NCBI RefSeq assembly: GCF_031755915.1
Contig: NC_083388.1
Coordinates: 27,435,001-27,499,000 of the forward strand
Reading direction: 5' to 3'
DNA length: 64,000 nt
From: Ziziphus jujuba
Lineage: Eukaryota > Streptophyta > Magnoliopsida > Rosales > Rhamnaceae
Position numbers and translations under genes: made by a program
Shown: positions 13,962 through 26,701 of the stretch, piece by piece
Position numbering within the stretch: the first letter of the stretch is position 1
How the letters are laid out: every line of letters begins with the position of its first letter
The notes under the pieces: model-generated
Told to the model about the DNA's origin: nothing
Databases searched by the model: none
The model's input: the letters and a program-made list of their open reading frames with translations, nothing else

Positions 13962-16627
13962 ATGAAGAAATCGGGAGGAGTTGAGAAAAAGCGGGTTCGA
14001 AGGTCTTCAGGAGCTGTTCAAAACGGCGGCAGAGATCCCAACTCCGACACTCCTCCTAGGGTTTGTCTTCCCCTCTTGTTTCCTGATCTAGGGTTTATAC
14101 ATGAATTCAATTGGCTAATGGGTCATGAAATTGCATATTTATTGCCCAAGACTGTATTTTTATAATTAATATAAAATTTGTGAATTCATGTTTCATATGT
14201 ATATATATTGAAATGAATTTTACTTCTCTAATGCCTTGTCTGGTTGCTGAAATGGGTAAGAGAGGATTGAGTTAGAGGTCTTTTTGTTGTTATTTTCATT
14301 CTCCAGGACCTTTGAGTTTAGATATATATGTATATTCCTCACTCTGATAGCCCACTGGGCAGGCATGGTTGAGGTCTGCTGGTAATATTTTCAGAAATTT
14401 AAACGGCACGCATCATGCGGGTAAAGTCTACTTTTTTTTTCCCTTGATTATTATGGTAATTATTTTCATGTTATACATTTATGTGAGAAAAGTAGTAACC
14501 TTTTTGTGTGAATCTGAAACCTTGATCCAGTTCGATTCTTGTACAATTCAATAGAAAAGAAAGTGACCATGCGTTGTACTTTGAATGGTGAATTTTGGAT
14601 GATATTTGTTAATTCAAGCTCAACTGAGACTGTAATTTGCGTATGCTTATATGCAGAACTGCATAAGTTTTCCGCCTTTTCTTATTACCCATATGACTTC
14701 TTTGTTTCAGAAACAATCTGCCAAGAAGGATGTGTATCAGGTTTTTGCAGAGAAGGTGAGAGACCATAAGGAATTGGTGTCCAGATGGGCTGTTTTACAG
14801 GAGACCCGCGTGGAGTACTTTAGAGGAAAGGATTTTACAAGCTTTTTGAGAAATCATCCTGAGCCCAAAGATATTCTAGAATCAGATAGAAATTTAGAAC
14901 CAGAAGATATTGCTAATGCTTTATTGAGAAAGAACCTTCTAGTGCGCTGTGATCGGGTGGTGAAAACTGTTCGTCCTGGGAAGAAAAAGTTGTCTACATG
15001 GCCTGCACATTTGGAGATCTTTGCAGTATGTATATCTGTTGTCTATTATGTAGGATTTAAATGTATGAGTAAACATTTTTTAAGCACTTTAGTGATGAAT
15101 ATTGTGAAATATATGGAAAACTACTTGACAATACCTTCCAAAAAGGTATGATGCATCGAATATAGATGTGTAACAAGCAGTCTAATCATTTTTTTTTTTT
15201 CCATTTTCCGTAATATCTATCCAAAATATGAGCCTTTTTTGAAAATATTATAGTGATGTTAACAATATTTTGAATGTCTTTTGCAGGACCAAGTATTTTC
15301 TGAAAATGATGCCTTCTTTGCATGGACATTTGTCAAACAAAGACCTCTCTGGCAAACTCTCCTCTCTTTCTTTTGGCCTGTGTTGACTCTAGCAATTTGC
15401 TTATTTCCAGTGTATCCCCATCGGTGCAAGCTACTAATACTGTATTCGTGTGCGGGGCTCCTCCTGCTTTTCCTGTCTCTGCTTTTATGTAAGTTCTGTT
15501 GTGTTGGCTGTGTGTTTAAGTTTTCTCTTGATGCATGCAATCTTCTTCTATAAACCTTCCTATAGTATTACCATGTTATGTGCACTGGTTTGTAATATCA
15601 AGTTGATACTTGGTATCTTGGCAAGTTTGACAATGACAAATTTGCAAACTCTATTTTTCCAATTCATTGTGGCATTGTACTTACCATTAGTGCACATCAG
15701 TCATGTCTGGGTTGTTGATATGCCATTTGCAATGTCCAATGGCTTAATGTTCATCTCACATTTACTAATGCAAAATTTTTTAAGTATTATGCAGTTCAAA
15801 TGTGTTGAACCCTAAAAAATTCAAATAGAGTTGTACTTGAAGATGAACCTTCAGTCATTTGGTTAAATACTATGTTTTACTTTTTAAAGGGCTTATGGAG
15901 ATCTTCTTTATTTCCAGTGAGAGCTACAATATTTGGTGCTTTGTACATCGTTATTGGAAAGCGTGTTTGGTTCTTCCCTAACATTCTAGCTGAGGAAGCA
16001 ACTCTGCGAGAACTATTCCGTTTCTGGCCTAAAAAAGATGAGGAGGAAAGACCAAAGTGGACAACAAGGGTTTTCTATGCAGTAGTGGCTATTCTGGTCA
16101 TATTGCTGCTAAGGCACCATGCTCCTGATGAGGCTGCTAGAGCCAGGTCAGTCTTACAACTATACTTTATGTTAACCTTAATTCACTGCCGTACTTTCAC
16201 ATAAGTATAGTTCATAGTTAGCTCAAGGAGAAAACTGCAGCTAATAACAGCAGTTTCAGGAAAATACTGTGTTAGTATTGAATTTTTTTTGTCTGATCCA
16301 CGATGGACTCCTATTGTTCTATGCAATTTCCAAATAAGGTATTGCTTGATAACTTACCATAATATTTGTGCTTACAGGTATCAGAAGCGGGTATCAAACA
16401 TAATTGATGATGTCCTCGAGTGGAATCCAAGACTAGCTCTATCTGGAATGATGGAGAAGCAGCAAAATGTTGTTAATGCCACTGAACCCGAGACAGATTT
16501 TGGGGATGGGAGCAAAATGAGTTCTGAAGATGACATAGGTTCGGAAACAGTCTCAGAGCAGCGTGAGGCAGAAGTTTCAGACAGCACAGAAGACAGTGAT
16601 CAACATAAACATCACCATGATATATAA
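13962..16627 (+). CDS. SEC62: Translocation protein SEC62
   Basis: A 364-aa ER membrane protein of the Sec62/Sec63 complex, which assists post-translational protein import through Sec61. Five exons: 13962-14060, 14711-15025, 15287-15488, 15918-16146, 16378-16627. Exon 4 starts at TTCCAG|TG, not at the earlier AAAG, because only this restores the frame (RATIFGALYIVIGKRVWFFP). The N-terminal cytosolic part has basic residues and the conserved FRGKDFTSFLRNHPE block; then come two transmembrane stretches (WPVLTLAICLFPVY and LLILYSCAGLLLLFLSLLL running into exon 4), the invariant FPNILAEEATLRELFRFWP, a third hydrophobic segment (VFYAVVAILVILLL) and RYQKRVSNIIDDVLEWNP. The tail is acidic and Ser-rich and ends HKHHHDI. 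Length agrees with plant SEC62 (about 365 aa). It converges on the NF-YA gene. Confidence 0.95.
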
Positions 16628-17460
16628 TTATAATATAGACATGCAATGCCTAGTGGAATAGACCACATTTTCTGGCTATTGATTTTGAGTGTAAAACCAT
16701 GTAGACAATGATAATAAAGTATGTTTATTAAAAATTAGGAATTATGTGCTTTTTCTTTTTCAGGAATTATGAAAGGTTTCTCCTGGCCGAAAAGGCTTTT
16801 CTTCTGGCCGAAGGACGTGTAAATGTTTATATACAGGGAGGTTGTTGGTCTTTACACCCATGAATATACGCATTTATTTCTCTGTGCCAAAAATATCTAG
16901 ATTTCTCCAACTTGGTTTTCAAATTTTGTTGCAGGATCTTTTCGTGTAAATTCAAAATTTACTAGTTATCTGTCAAAAATCATAAAGTTGATTAAATTGA
17001 ATTGGGATCAGACCATGTAGGGTCAGAAAATTCGCACCAATCCAATGTGTCCAATTCAAAAGGGCGGATAAAAACGATGGCATCTAAGCATGAAACAACA
17101 ATATGCCATTTTCATATACCACTCACGTTCTCCCAGCAAGCCAAATGGACAATCAAGAACTCAAAATTTCACCTATTGCACATCCAAAAGATCCTGATAA
17201 TCAAGGCAAAACATATGAACAAAGGGTGAAAAAAAAAAAAAAAAAAAAAAAAAAAACCATGTCATAAGTCAAGCAAAGATGTCTTTTTGCAATAAGCCAC
17301 AGTACTATTTGTTTATGTCACCCCCCAGTCTGTTGATTTCTACTTGAGTTTACTGAACACTATCTCTGTACAAAAGGCCAAATAGGAAGAAGGATGGAAT
17401 GAATCATAGCAGGACTGACTTAAAACAAGTCACATAGCCCATTCATCATCTCATCTCCCC
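16628..17460. other. Intergenic region between convergent SEC62 and NF-YA
   Basis: Holds both 3' ends. AATAAAG at about 16712 may serve SEC62. There is a long A-run at 17228-17256 and a short direct repeat of CTGGCCGAA near 16785 and 16806. No protein-coding signal. Confidence 0.55.
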
Positions 17461-17480
17461 TACATGCCACAAGCACAATA

Positions 17481-17501
17481 AAGCCAAGAATGATTTGCCG
17501 C
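17481..17501 (-). promoter_or_regulatory. miR169 target site in the NF-YA 3' UTR
   Basis: On the minus strand (the mRNA sense) the site reads CGGCAAATCATTCTTGGCT. Compared with the recalled miR169 sequence, 17 of 21 positions pair, one further position is a G:U pair, and the central and 3' blocks are intact. It sits about 120 nt after the NF-YA stop codon, where miR169 sites occur in other plant NF-YA mRNAs. Cleavage would lower NF-YA during stress or development, as known for the family. The site is seen; regulation is inferred from position and family. Confidence 0.85.
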
Positions 17502-17622
17502 CTTGCAAATATTTTGCCAGGAGAGTGTTGTCAACAGATAACCAGGGGATTCGCACCCCACCACCTCACTATACCAGAGGGGTCCGGTCCTCCACCTTGG
17601 CACCACCTCCCATGCCAAGGGT

Positions 17623-20600
17623 TCACTGGATGGCAAGACTCCTCTGTGAAGCTTGATTGGAAGATATGCTTCCCCGTTCCCGGCCTGAAAACACTCCTTC
17701 CTCTGATCTCTCACCTGGGCACAAATAAGCTGGATCCTGCAAGCCACCATGAGCTTGATAGCAGCCACTACCATTTACATAGTTCTGAGTCGTGCAGGTG
17801 TCGGTCATTTGAGACCCTCTTGCTTCTTGCTGACCATTGGAAGAATTCCAGGTTTCATTCGAGTCTGATGCCAAGTGTTCAGATCCTGATGAACTAGCAG
17901 ACAGAGATGAATGCGCTGGACCAGAACTTCCCTTTTCTTTGGAAGTGCAGTTTGAAGCATCGCTATCATTTTTCTTTGCAAAGCGTCCTCCAGTACCCCT
18001 TGCCCTTCTCATAGCATGCTGGTGGCGAGATTCATGAAGATATGGCTGTAGAAAGAGAAACAAAAAAGAAATTCAGCCCCAGTTGCAGACAGACCAGTTG
18101 ATCCAATTAAAAGGGTACGAACAGGTTGAATCAGAAATTCATGTATATCATCAGCATAAAACCATGCCAACATCCATACCATTAATCACACAGCTAAATC
18201 ACTTATTTTCAACCATTCACTTCCTCTTTTCTTAAACAGCTGAATTTTAGCTATTTTAATCACATTACCATATTTACTCGAACATTAAACTACTTATTAT
18301 ATGCTTCATGTTTTTTGCCAGTGACATTAACCAACAGTCCTCCCATGGCCTTACCACATCATGTTTTACACTACCATCCTGCCTTTCATTATTCTGTAAA
18401 AACAATTCATGAAACCTAAGGTCAAAACTTCCGATCTTTTCCAACCTGCAGGCTTGGTATACAACCATTTACCTCGTAGAGTATGTTCAATTGATTAATA
18501 TTCTGAATAAAGAAATAACATCTAAGAAAAGTAAGACAGAATTATAGAGGAATACAGGATATTGAGACCATACTGTCAAATGCTGAGGATGTTTCAAAAT
18601 AAATTATAGTTCTGGCAGAGCAATAAAAAAAATAAAATAAAATAAAAAATTAACTTATATACAAAGGAATATTTATGGCCATTAGATAACATTTGATAAG
18701 TGCTTTCTTTCAGATAACACCAATCAGAAAACTGAACAGATGAAAGAATACCACAAAACTGATGAAAGTGAAGCGGTCTATTTACCTTTCTAGATTTAAT
18801 GAGCTTCCTTTCAAGCTCTGCTTTGGCACGAGCCTGTCTTCGCCTTAGAATCCCTTGGTATTGTTTGGCATTTACATAAACAGGTTCTTGTGTCATCTCA
18901 AGAGGCAAAGGCATTCTAGCTTGTGGCATTCCAATAAAAGGAGGATAACCCTGATAGCACCAACCAAGCTTCAATATTAAGAGAAGAGAAATTCCGAGTC
19001 TGAGAAATAGTTACTAACATAACACGAAAAGACATTAGTACTAAGCGTGTCCCCAGAATCTGCCCAACACCAAAACATTCCAACATTGCAAAGATTCGCA
19101 GTCCTTAATCCTTCCTCAGCCAAGGGAGAACAAAAGGTGAGCAAAGTGAATATTGCTGAGCCTGATGCAGCACCAAACAAGTATATGTCTTTTTCCAAGA
19201 AAACCAATCCTCCACCCCAGTCCTCCCACAAAAAGGAAAAAATACAGACTTCAAAATATGGAGACATCAGTGAAATGCAACTCATGGCAGTCTTGTTAAC
19301 AACCAAAATATCAACAAACAAGAACCCAACTCCCCTAATATTCCATGACAACCATGTCAGAAATAAAGCTCCATGAGTTACTAGATCTTAAGCATGTCAC
19401 TACCAGGGATGCTTTCCTTGAGTAAAAATGAGAAGGATTTAGCCCAATAAATGTTTTTTAATTCCACATTCAACAATCTACAAATTTAATATTTGAAAAC
19501 TTCAGAAAAGTTTTATCCCAAATTTTATTAAGGATGAGGTAATTAGTAGTACAAAATTTCTAGACCATCGTCTATCAAGGGAAATTTAAAAGAGCCTAGC
19601 TTTTTGCAACTAACAGTGTTTAATAAGAAGAACAAAGGTATGTTAACAACGAACCACAAACCTAGTACAGTTTGTTATAATATTACGGTACAGTTCTATA
19701 TTAGATTACATTAGATCTTACAACGACTACAGCAAACAAAGAAAAATGCACACTTTCCACCAACTGCTAATTGCAAGCAACAGGCAAAAATCGCAGTTTA
19801 ATTTATAAATATTACAAGTCCAAGCTGGATATGTTCCATTCCTTAGAATGCTACAGAAGTATTCAAAGCAACATACATACCAAAGGCTGATGTCCATAAG
19901 CAGCCATCATTCCCCCATAGTATGGATCCTGATAAAGATTCGATGCACATGCCTGGAAAAATATGTGCCATAACCTCATAAAGCCCTTATATTCTAAATC
20001 AATAAAGGAAGACTCTTTGAATTTCATACATCAACAGAATGGTGAAATTGAACATATCACCAGACTCACTGAAAAATATTCTTTTGACAAATAACAGGAA
20101 CTTACAATAGAGTGGCCAACAAGTTCAAGTTGAGTAGGCTGTGTGAGGCAGTCATCACGCGCCGTTGGCATATTAGATGCAACATGCTGCACAACTTGGT
20201 GTTCTTGCCTATAACTTCCTATTAAGATTTATAGTCTTATTAAGCATCCCAGTCATAACAGGAAAATGGGCAACCAAATTTTCAAGCCTATGATTCAGTC
20301 AGAACATCACTGCGACTTTAAAATTTGTGATAATTTTTATGCAATTCCAGAAATTCCTTGAAATGCTACCTGATTGTGGAGATGCATTAATCGGTGACTC
20401 CTTAGTGGCATCATCGTCTTCCTCATTATGATCATCATTAGACAAAGACTGGTCATCATTAGATTCTGAACCACCATTTGGGCATTCCAAAGAAGATGAA
20501 TTGGTTGCATTGCCCCCTGCTAGAGGTGGGGGAATGGGATTATACCCACTCGTTCGCCACCATGGTTCAGTATAAACATTGGCTGGTGTAATGGTGTGAG

Positions 20601-20643
20601 GATCTGGCCCTGGTCGGCTTGTACTTTGAGATTTTGACTGCAT
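17623..20643 (-). CDS. Nuclear transcription factor Y subunit A (NF-YA1/9-like)
   Basis: A 348-aa subunit that joins the NF-YB/NF-YC dimer and reads CCAAT boxes. Five coding exons: 20643-20370, 20218-20106, 19952-19881, 18950-18786, 18045-17623; phases match exactly. The N-terminus MQSKSQ...EPWW and the [15 protein letters not shown] block resemble NF-YA1/NF-YA9, as does the exon pair ending [20 protein letters not shown]. The NF-YB/C-interaction helix is [20 protein letters not shown] (exon 4), and the CCAAT-binding part is [20 protein letters not shown] (exon 5). The Ser-rich tail ends RSLAIQ. A leader intron is likely (donor near 21557, acceptor near 20672). A miR169 site lies in the 3' UTR. 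Residues required for DNA contact are all present, so it should be functional. Confidence 0.95.
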
Positions 20644-21371
20644 ACCTTCAATGTCCTTTAGATACCTATAAATCTCTTAGTCATCTTTACAGGTAAAAAC
20701 AAAAAAATTTAAGTGAACGGAGAGAGTAAAGTGGAGATCTTCATAGGATAAAGCATGAGGTTGCAAAAGCAAGCCGCTTTGGAGGACGTTTCGCTTATTG
20801 AATTGCCAAAACACTTACAGATTAACGCCACCCAAGATTGCTAACAACTAAATGAGTAAATGACCACCATACCATGAATACTAACAAAATCAACATTCAA
20901 AACTACATTTTCCGTCCGCAACCAAGTAATAAACTACTTCAAAAATTTAAATCCACATTGTGTTGGCAAACCAGAGAAAGCACATACATACACATAGAAT
21001 ATTCAATTCGAAACTCATACCATCAAGTTCATAATAGCTGACAATTTAAACCCTAAAAATCATATCTTTTTATATCCTTCAATTATAAAAAATAAGCCAA
21101 ATTGCTATGACCTGAAAAAAAAAAATTTCAGAATTCTGACACGTTGACATACTCAGAAACCAAACAAGAGCACCAACAAAATTCTCTCAACACAAAAACA
21201 GTGTTTTTGGCTTCAATTCCGCAACATCCTCAATTCCCAGTGAATCCCAATCACAGAGCTTTTCCATACAATCATTGCATGCAAGAACCACAGAGAAAAA
21301 AATTTAAAAAAAAAAAATCAAAACCAGAATACCATTAAGCAAGAAAATTCCACAGGGAAATCCGTATCCCC

Positions 21372-21415
<44 letters not shown>

Positions 21416-21715
21416 TCAAAACGAACAACCGAATTCATACATACCATGTATATGTAATTATATGTCTTGATATATTAATATATAAAATATTACAAAGTAG
21501 AAGACTTTAACAAAAGACAGAGAATCTGTAAGAAAAAGAAAAAATTGAAAGACTTACAGGTTTCGGGAAACAAACCAATTAAAAAACGAAGCCCTAGATT
21601 TTTGGGGGCTCTAAGAATCCGAGAGATAAAATTCCCAAGGGTCAATCTACTTTCTCTGCAATTCTATGTAATCTCTACTCTAAGTACTATGCATCCCAAC
21701 ACACATAATTAACAG
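20644..21715 (-). promoter_or_regulatory. NF-YA 5' leader with probable intron
   Basis: On the minus strand a donor CGAAACCT|GTAAGT lies near 21557 and an acceptor TTTATAG| near 20672, giving an intron of roughly 0.9 kb in the 5' UTR. It contains a 38-base A-run on + (about 21371-21408). An ATG CAT AGT ACT TAG mini-frame upstream of the donor could act as a short uORF if the transcript starts above it. Confidence 0.5.
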
Positions 21716-22648
21716 TGGAACACAGAAGCCTTCTATTTTTATTTTTATTTTTAATTTTTTTGCCCACATCCAAAAGACATGATTGCGTCACCCACCTGGG
21801 GACCCACTCACCTCAATTAAGCTTTTGCAACCCGACACGTAGACGATGTGGAAACCGGAAACTCGTTTGTTCGGTCTCCAGTTTTGGCTTGGAATCTCCG
21901 AAGATTTGGAGATTGTGAAACCGGTTGGAGCAGGTTCCAGGTTGAGGAATGGTGGCGTGGAAAGAATATGGAGTGTGGAGGGTGACTTTATCAGTGGCTA
22001 ATTCTATTTTTTTAGCTGCGGGAAAAAACGTATAAAAAGAAATAGGATAGCATTGAAAGGCCCACGTGATGCGCACTTGACGAGCAAAGTCCGGGAAACG
22101 CGTGGCTCTCTAGTGGGGACCACTCCAGTACGGCAACTATAGAAGCATAGGCCACGTGTCACCTTGTATTTTGACATCTTTCGGGGAAAAAGAATTTTGG
22201 GCTAGTGGGGCTGGTGGCTGGGTTTGCCTCATTACCCGTCGGTGAGGTTAGTACTCTCACTGCCAAGGAATAATTTACAGCCTTCTTTATTATTTATAAA
22301 TTTATAAATTTTTATTTTAACAAAATTATTATATCTTATCATTGAGAACATTACCGTATCAATTTTTTTAATCCACCTTTTCTTTTTTATAACAAAGAAT
22401 TAGTTTTTTATTTTGGATGCATATAATTTTAAATAAATGGTCACTATTAATTATTTAAATTTGTATAAAATTATAATTATGCATTTCAAGTTATAAGTAA
22501 TTATAATGAAAATACGAATTCAAATCATATAAAAGATAAAAATAAATAAATAATTTGTATTTAAATAATTTATTCAAAAAAATAAGTTATAAGCAATTAT
22601 AAAATTATCACCATATAAAACTTTAGTTCTCATCGGAAGATTGTAGAT

Positions 22649-22690
<42 letters not shown>

Positions 22691-23636
22691 TGCTTGAAAA
22701 CAACATATAATCTTTTTGGAAATCATGCTTACATTATGTAGATGAATGGTCATTATGGTTCACATCCACCTTTAAACAAGATGGCATACATTAATGTATT
22801 TCCCAAAAAAAAAAAAAAACAAAGACATACGATATTGCACTTATATTATTGCTTTTTTTTTTAAACAAATACTTATTACCTTTTTTTTTTTTTGGGTAAA
22901 TAACAGATACTTATTACTTTGAAGTATTTTTTTTTCCCATATTTTCTTCATAATACTTCAAACTATTTAAAATTACAGTAATGGTAAATATACCAAATTG
23001 TTTGATCAATTTATGTTGAAAATGATATATAATCGTATTTTAAGAAATTGTATTTAGTTTTACTTATATCTATATATATATATAGTTGATATTAATTTAT
23101 CAACATTTAAAACAATAATATATTATTTGTTAGTAAATAAGTGGATAAGTATTTATACTTATAGTATTATTTTTAAAATTATACGCATAAATCAAATCTA
23201 AAATGAAAATGAAAAATTATATGAAATGCTAAAATTTTAAGAGCAAATGAAAACACATTAATCAATTATTAATGAGCTTTAGAGAACCAGGTCAAGGTGG
23301 GCTTCGATTTGTATTAAATATTAAGTTCTATTAGTATGAGGGTAACAATTACATTAGTATATGATCCAAAAAAAAATAAATAAATAACAATTCTATTAGT
23401 TAGAAAAAAAAAAAAATTTATTAGTGAGCCTGATCCAAAAAATGTCAGCTATAAATTTCAAACTTTAGGTGGTCAATCTGAGCCGGACTAGTTTTGAAGC
23501 CCAAACTAAGTTTATCCTATACCAGGCCCAATATTCAGTTAAACCTTAGAATACTAAAAAATAAAAAAAATAAAAAAATAAACAAACCTAGCTAGTTTTG
23601 ATCGATGATATTATAGGAATTTCTTCTTCTTCTCCG
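21716..23636. other. Intergenic region with NF-YA upstream DNA
   Basis: The first 500 bp is richer in GC than the rest and holds two CACGTG G-box cores (22062-22067 and 22152-22157), probably part of the NF-YA promoter. Beyond 22260 it becomes AT-rich with an AT microsatellite at 22654-22682. No gene is visible. Confidence 0.5.
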
Positions 23637-24252
23637 ATGGAGAATTTGCCTAAAGAGTTGGAGATCAAAATCCTGTTAAATTTGGAGGTCAAAGATCTTC
23701 ATCCAATGCAAGAGCACGTGCAAATCATGGTACTCCCTCATTACCAGTCAAGTCTTTCAACAGGTCGTGGAGTATGCACCGGTTGAATGTTTTTGGTGGT
23801 TGATTCCGGATAACGAAAATGGAGATCATATATTATTTCATTTGAAATGAGCAATGAGAAAATCGTTTTAACTCCTTTGCCTCCATGTATAAATGGTTTT
23901 GGTAATAATTTCAATGCACTTGTGGTTCTTCATAACGAATCCATTGCTATTGCTAATAAGAAGCGTGGGAAACCATGAATATAACATACGGAAGTTGGCC
24001 GATAATGAATTTGGAGTCAAGAGCTCATGGACTAAGCTATTTACTATTGGACCTATTCGACACCCTGAACGAGTGTTGGTTGGGTTTTGGAAGAACAATG
24101 AGGAGTTTGCAGTGACATGCGAAGCAGGGCTGGTTTAGATTGACGTCCCTGACACACACAAAACTAAAAGAGGTAAATGTTTGTGGATATTGGAAACACC
24201 AATGCAGGTCTTTAACTTCAAGGAAAGTTTGGTTCGAATCATTAAAATATAA
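23637..24252 (+). pseudogene. F-box protein pseudogene with F-box-associated domain
   Basis: Such proteins normally recruit substrates to an SCF ubiquitin ligase. The frame opens MENLPKELEIKILLNLEVKDL, an F-box start. Near 23703 one extra base shifts the frame, after which the F-box resumes as IQCKSTCKSWYSLITSQVFQ and continues VVEYAPVECFWWLIPDNENG to a TGA. After that comes NEKIVLTPLPPCINGFGNN and NESIAIANKKRGKP, then another shift into RKLADNEFGVKSSWTKLFTI, VLVGFWKNNEEFAVTCEAGL and a TAG, with a fading tail ILETPMQVFNFKESLVRI. The order and motifs are those of the FBA family. At least two frameshifts and two stops make it non-functional. Confidence 0.85.
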
Positions 24253-26669
24253 GAAAGTAAACTTTATATTTATCATTTGGTTGCTCATGCTATATATGGG
24301 ATAAGAATTGTTAAAGTATATATCTACATTTATAGTTCTTATAAGTTTTTCCAAGTATTTTTAATATTATTCACCTCTGTTGTTATTATTATTGTTTTTT
24401 TTGGTTGAGAGACATCTTGTTTTGATTGTTGGAATGCTTATATTTGCACTGAATAAGTCTAAGTCAAAAACAAATTAAGACAGAGTTGTGACAATTAAAT
24501 TGATCACATTGTACATAAATTTGTTTTTGCTGATATTTTCCATTAACAAGCATACATGTGGATGGAGTTCATATGCATTTGTAAAAGATATATACCTCAG
24601 ACTCAGAGTAATGAAGATTGGTCTATAACATATAGGTATCATTTGCATGGTAATTGATATTGATAGTACACTCGGTTTGAGATGCTTGTACACTGTCAAA
24701 ATGTACAATTTGCTAGCTCTCTCTGCCATTCTTATTTGCTCTCTTTCATTTGATAACAAAGACATATGATACCATTACAACAACCTTGGATTTCATAATT
24801 GGACCACTTCGAAAGGAATTGAGTATGGGATAGGGCTGGGATGCTATGAACAATTTCAAGGGTTTCATGAGAAAGTAAAAAGATTGTAGACTCCTTAGAG
24901 ATGCAAAAAAATTATTAATTTTTTTTGCCTCATAATTTATTTCTTTCTTGAGCTTTCTTTGTGTTTCTTATATTGGGCGGGCCTTCAATGCCGCAATGTG
25001 GCCCAGAGTCCCCGTCTATTTACGCCACGGTGGGGCTAGCAGTTGCAAATGAGTTTTTGAAGAAAGACTGGTGGAAATTGAGTGGGGCACGTTAAGCGTA
25101 TAGAGAGGGAATTAAGTGAAATATAGTTGTTGACGCTGCTCATGTCCAGTTTAGTCATTCTTGTAATTTAGGAGAGTTTTTATTTTATTTTATTTTATTT
25201 CCTTCTGGACTCTCCTCCCGGTATTAGTGATTTATAAGTTTTTTTCTGATTTAATTATTTGTATGGTGTCTGTTTAAGTTTGTTTTGGTGCTTTAACCTC
25301 GTTATATATATATATATATTGCTCAAAATCTTTTTCCCTCCATGATTATTCGAGAGAAGATTATAGACAACAACATGTAATCTGCATTCCTTTTAAGCAA
25401 GATGGCATTTTGATTAGATTATCTCTTAGATTATTTTATTTTATTATATTTTATTATTTATCATATTTTCTAAAAATATTAAAAACAACAGAGATGCACA
25501 ATATTTATTAAAAATGAATTATAAAAAACGATAATAAGCTATTAGTGGAACTAGTTCAAAAAAGGGGTAGTAGACTTCCTTGTGGGTTAGGCCTCCATTA
25601 AACAAAAAGCCAATCTTAGCCCATCTTTCAGTGGGAAGTTGATGGAGCCCAAGGGATAAGGCCGTGTCTATGACTCTATAGACTTATCATTGTTTTTTAA
25701 TCTTGCCCATTTTTTAAGTCTAAAGAATTTTGTTATGAACAATTTTTTTTTTTCATCTGTTTTTTCTTCTTTTAAATTAGTCTTTAATTTAATATATTTA
25801 TATTTTAATTAAAAAAGACAGATTTATAGCTCATCTATGATAAGCACTGAACCCAATCAGAAGAACAAAATTTGTACCCACCTTTTCTAAAATCATGACG
25901 AACTAACCAAGAAGCTATCAGTCACTTACATGCATTTGTATTTTGTTTATTTATGTATAGAGAAATTGTTTTTCTAAAATTTAAAAGAAGAGTTATTTGG
26001 TGCCTTTGAAGTTGGAAAACAGTTTTTAATATTTTATTCTCTCCTAATTGGATATCCGCATCATATAATCTTTCCTTCATAAGAAGTGTTCTAGTTGGAT
26101 TTCTTCCTTGATATCCAACTTAATTTACGAGAGACGGAGGAATTGTTCCTGTTTCAGTTAATTAAACCCAAATTAAGCTTATATATACTGATGGATAGTC
26201 AAGTAAATGTTACCATTAGATAAACTATATACATCCATAAAACAAATGAACTTTTAAATATAAACTAAATATAAGTAAGTTAACCATTTAAGTGAATTAT
26301 AATTCCAAATCAATTAGATATAGTTTTGTTATATCATGAGTTTAAAATTTTTGTATTTGGTATGTGTCTTCCATATCATATGGTGGACTAAATCTCAATC
26401 TCTCAATACTAAAGATTGTTCCTCGGAATAAGCTGGGCCACGTCTCTACAATTAATAGCAAAATCAATAATATCATCGTATGATTTCGTGAGGAAATGCC
26501 TTTAACAATGGTATTATTTCAAACATTCTAATAAATATTTATATTACTAGTGGTATTATTTTCTCTTTTTCTACTTTTAAGTATAAAAAACTTTAAAAAA
26601 TACTTTTAAGTTTTCAATTAATTTGAACATATGTGATAACCATCATTTTTCCTACTTAATTACAAAAAC

Positions 26670-26701
<32 letters not shown>

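Noticed and set aside
15872..15917. Earlier acceptor (AAAG|GGCTTATGG) for SEC62 exon 4
   Set aside because: It puts the downstream conserved sequence out of frame; TTCCAG|TG at 15918 fits the phase.
17490..17897. 135-aa plus-strand frame opposite the NF-YA tail
   Set aside because: It is the antisense shadow of the NF-YA last exon and 3' UTR.
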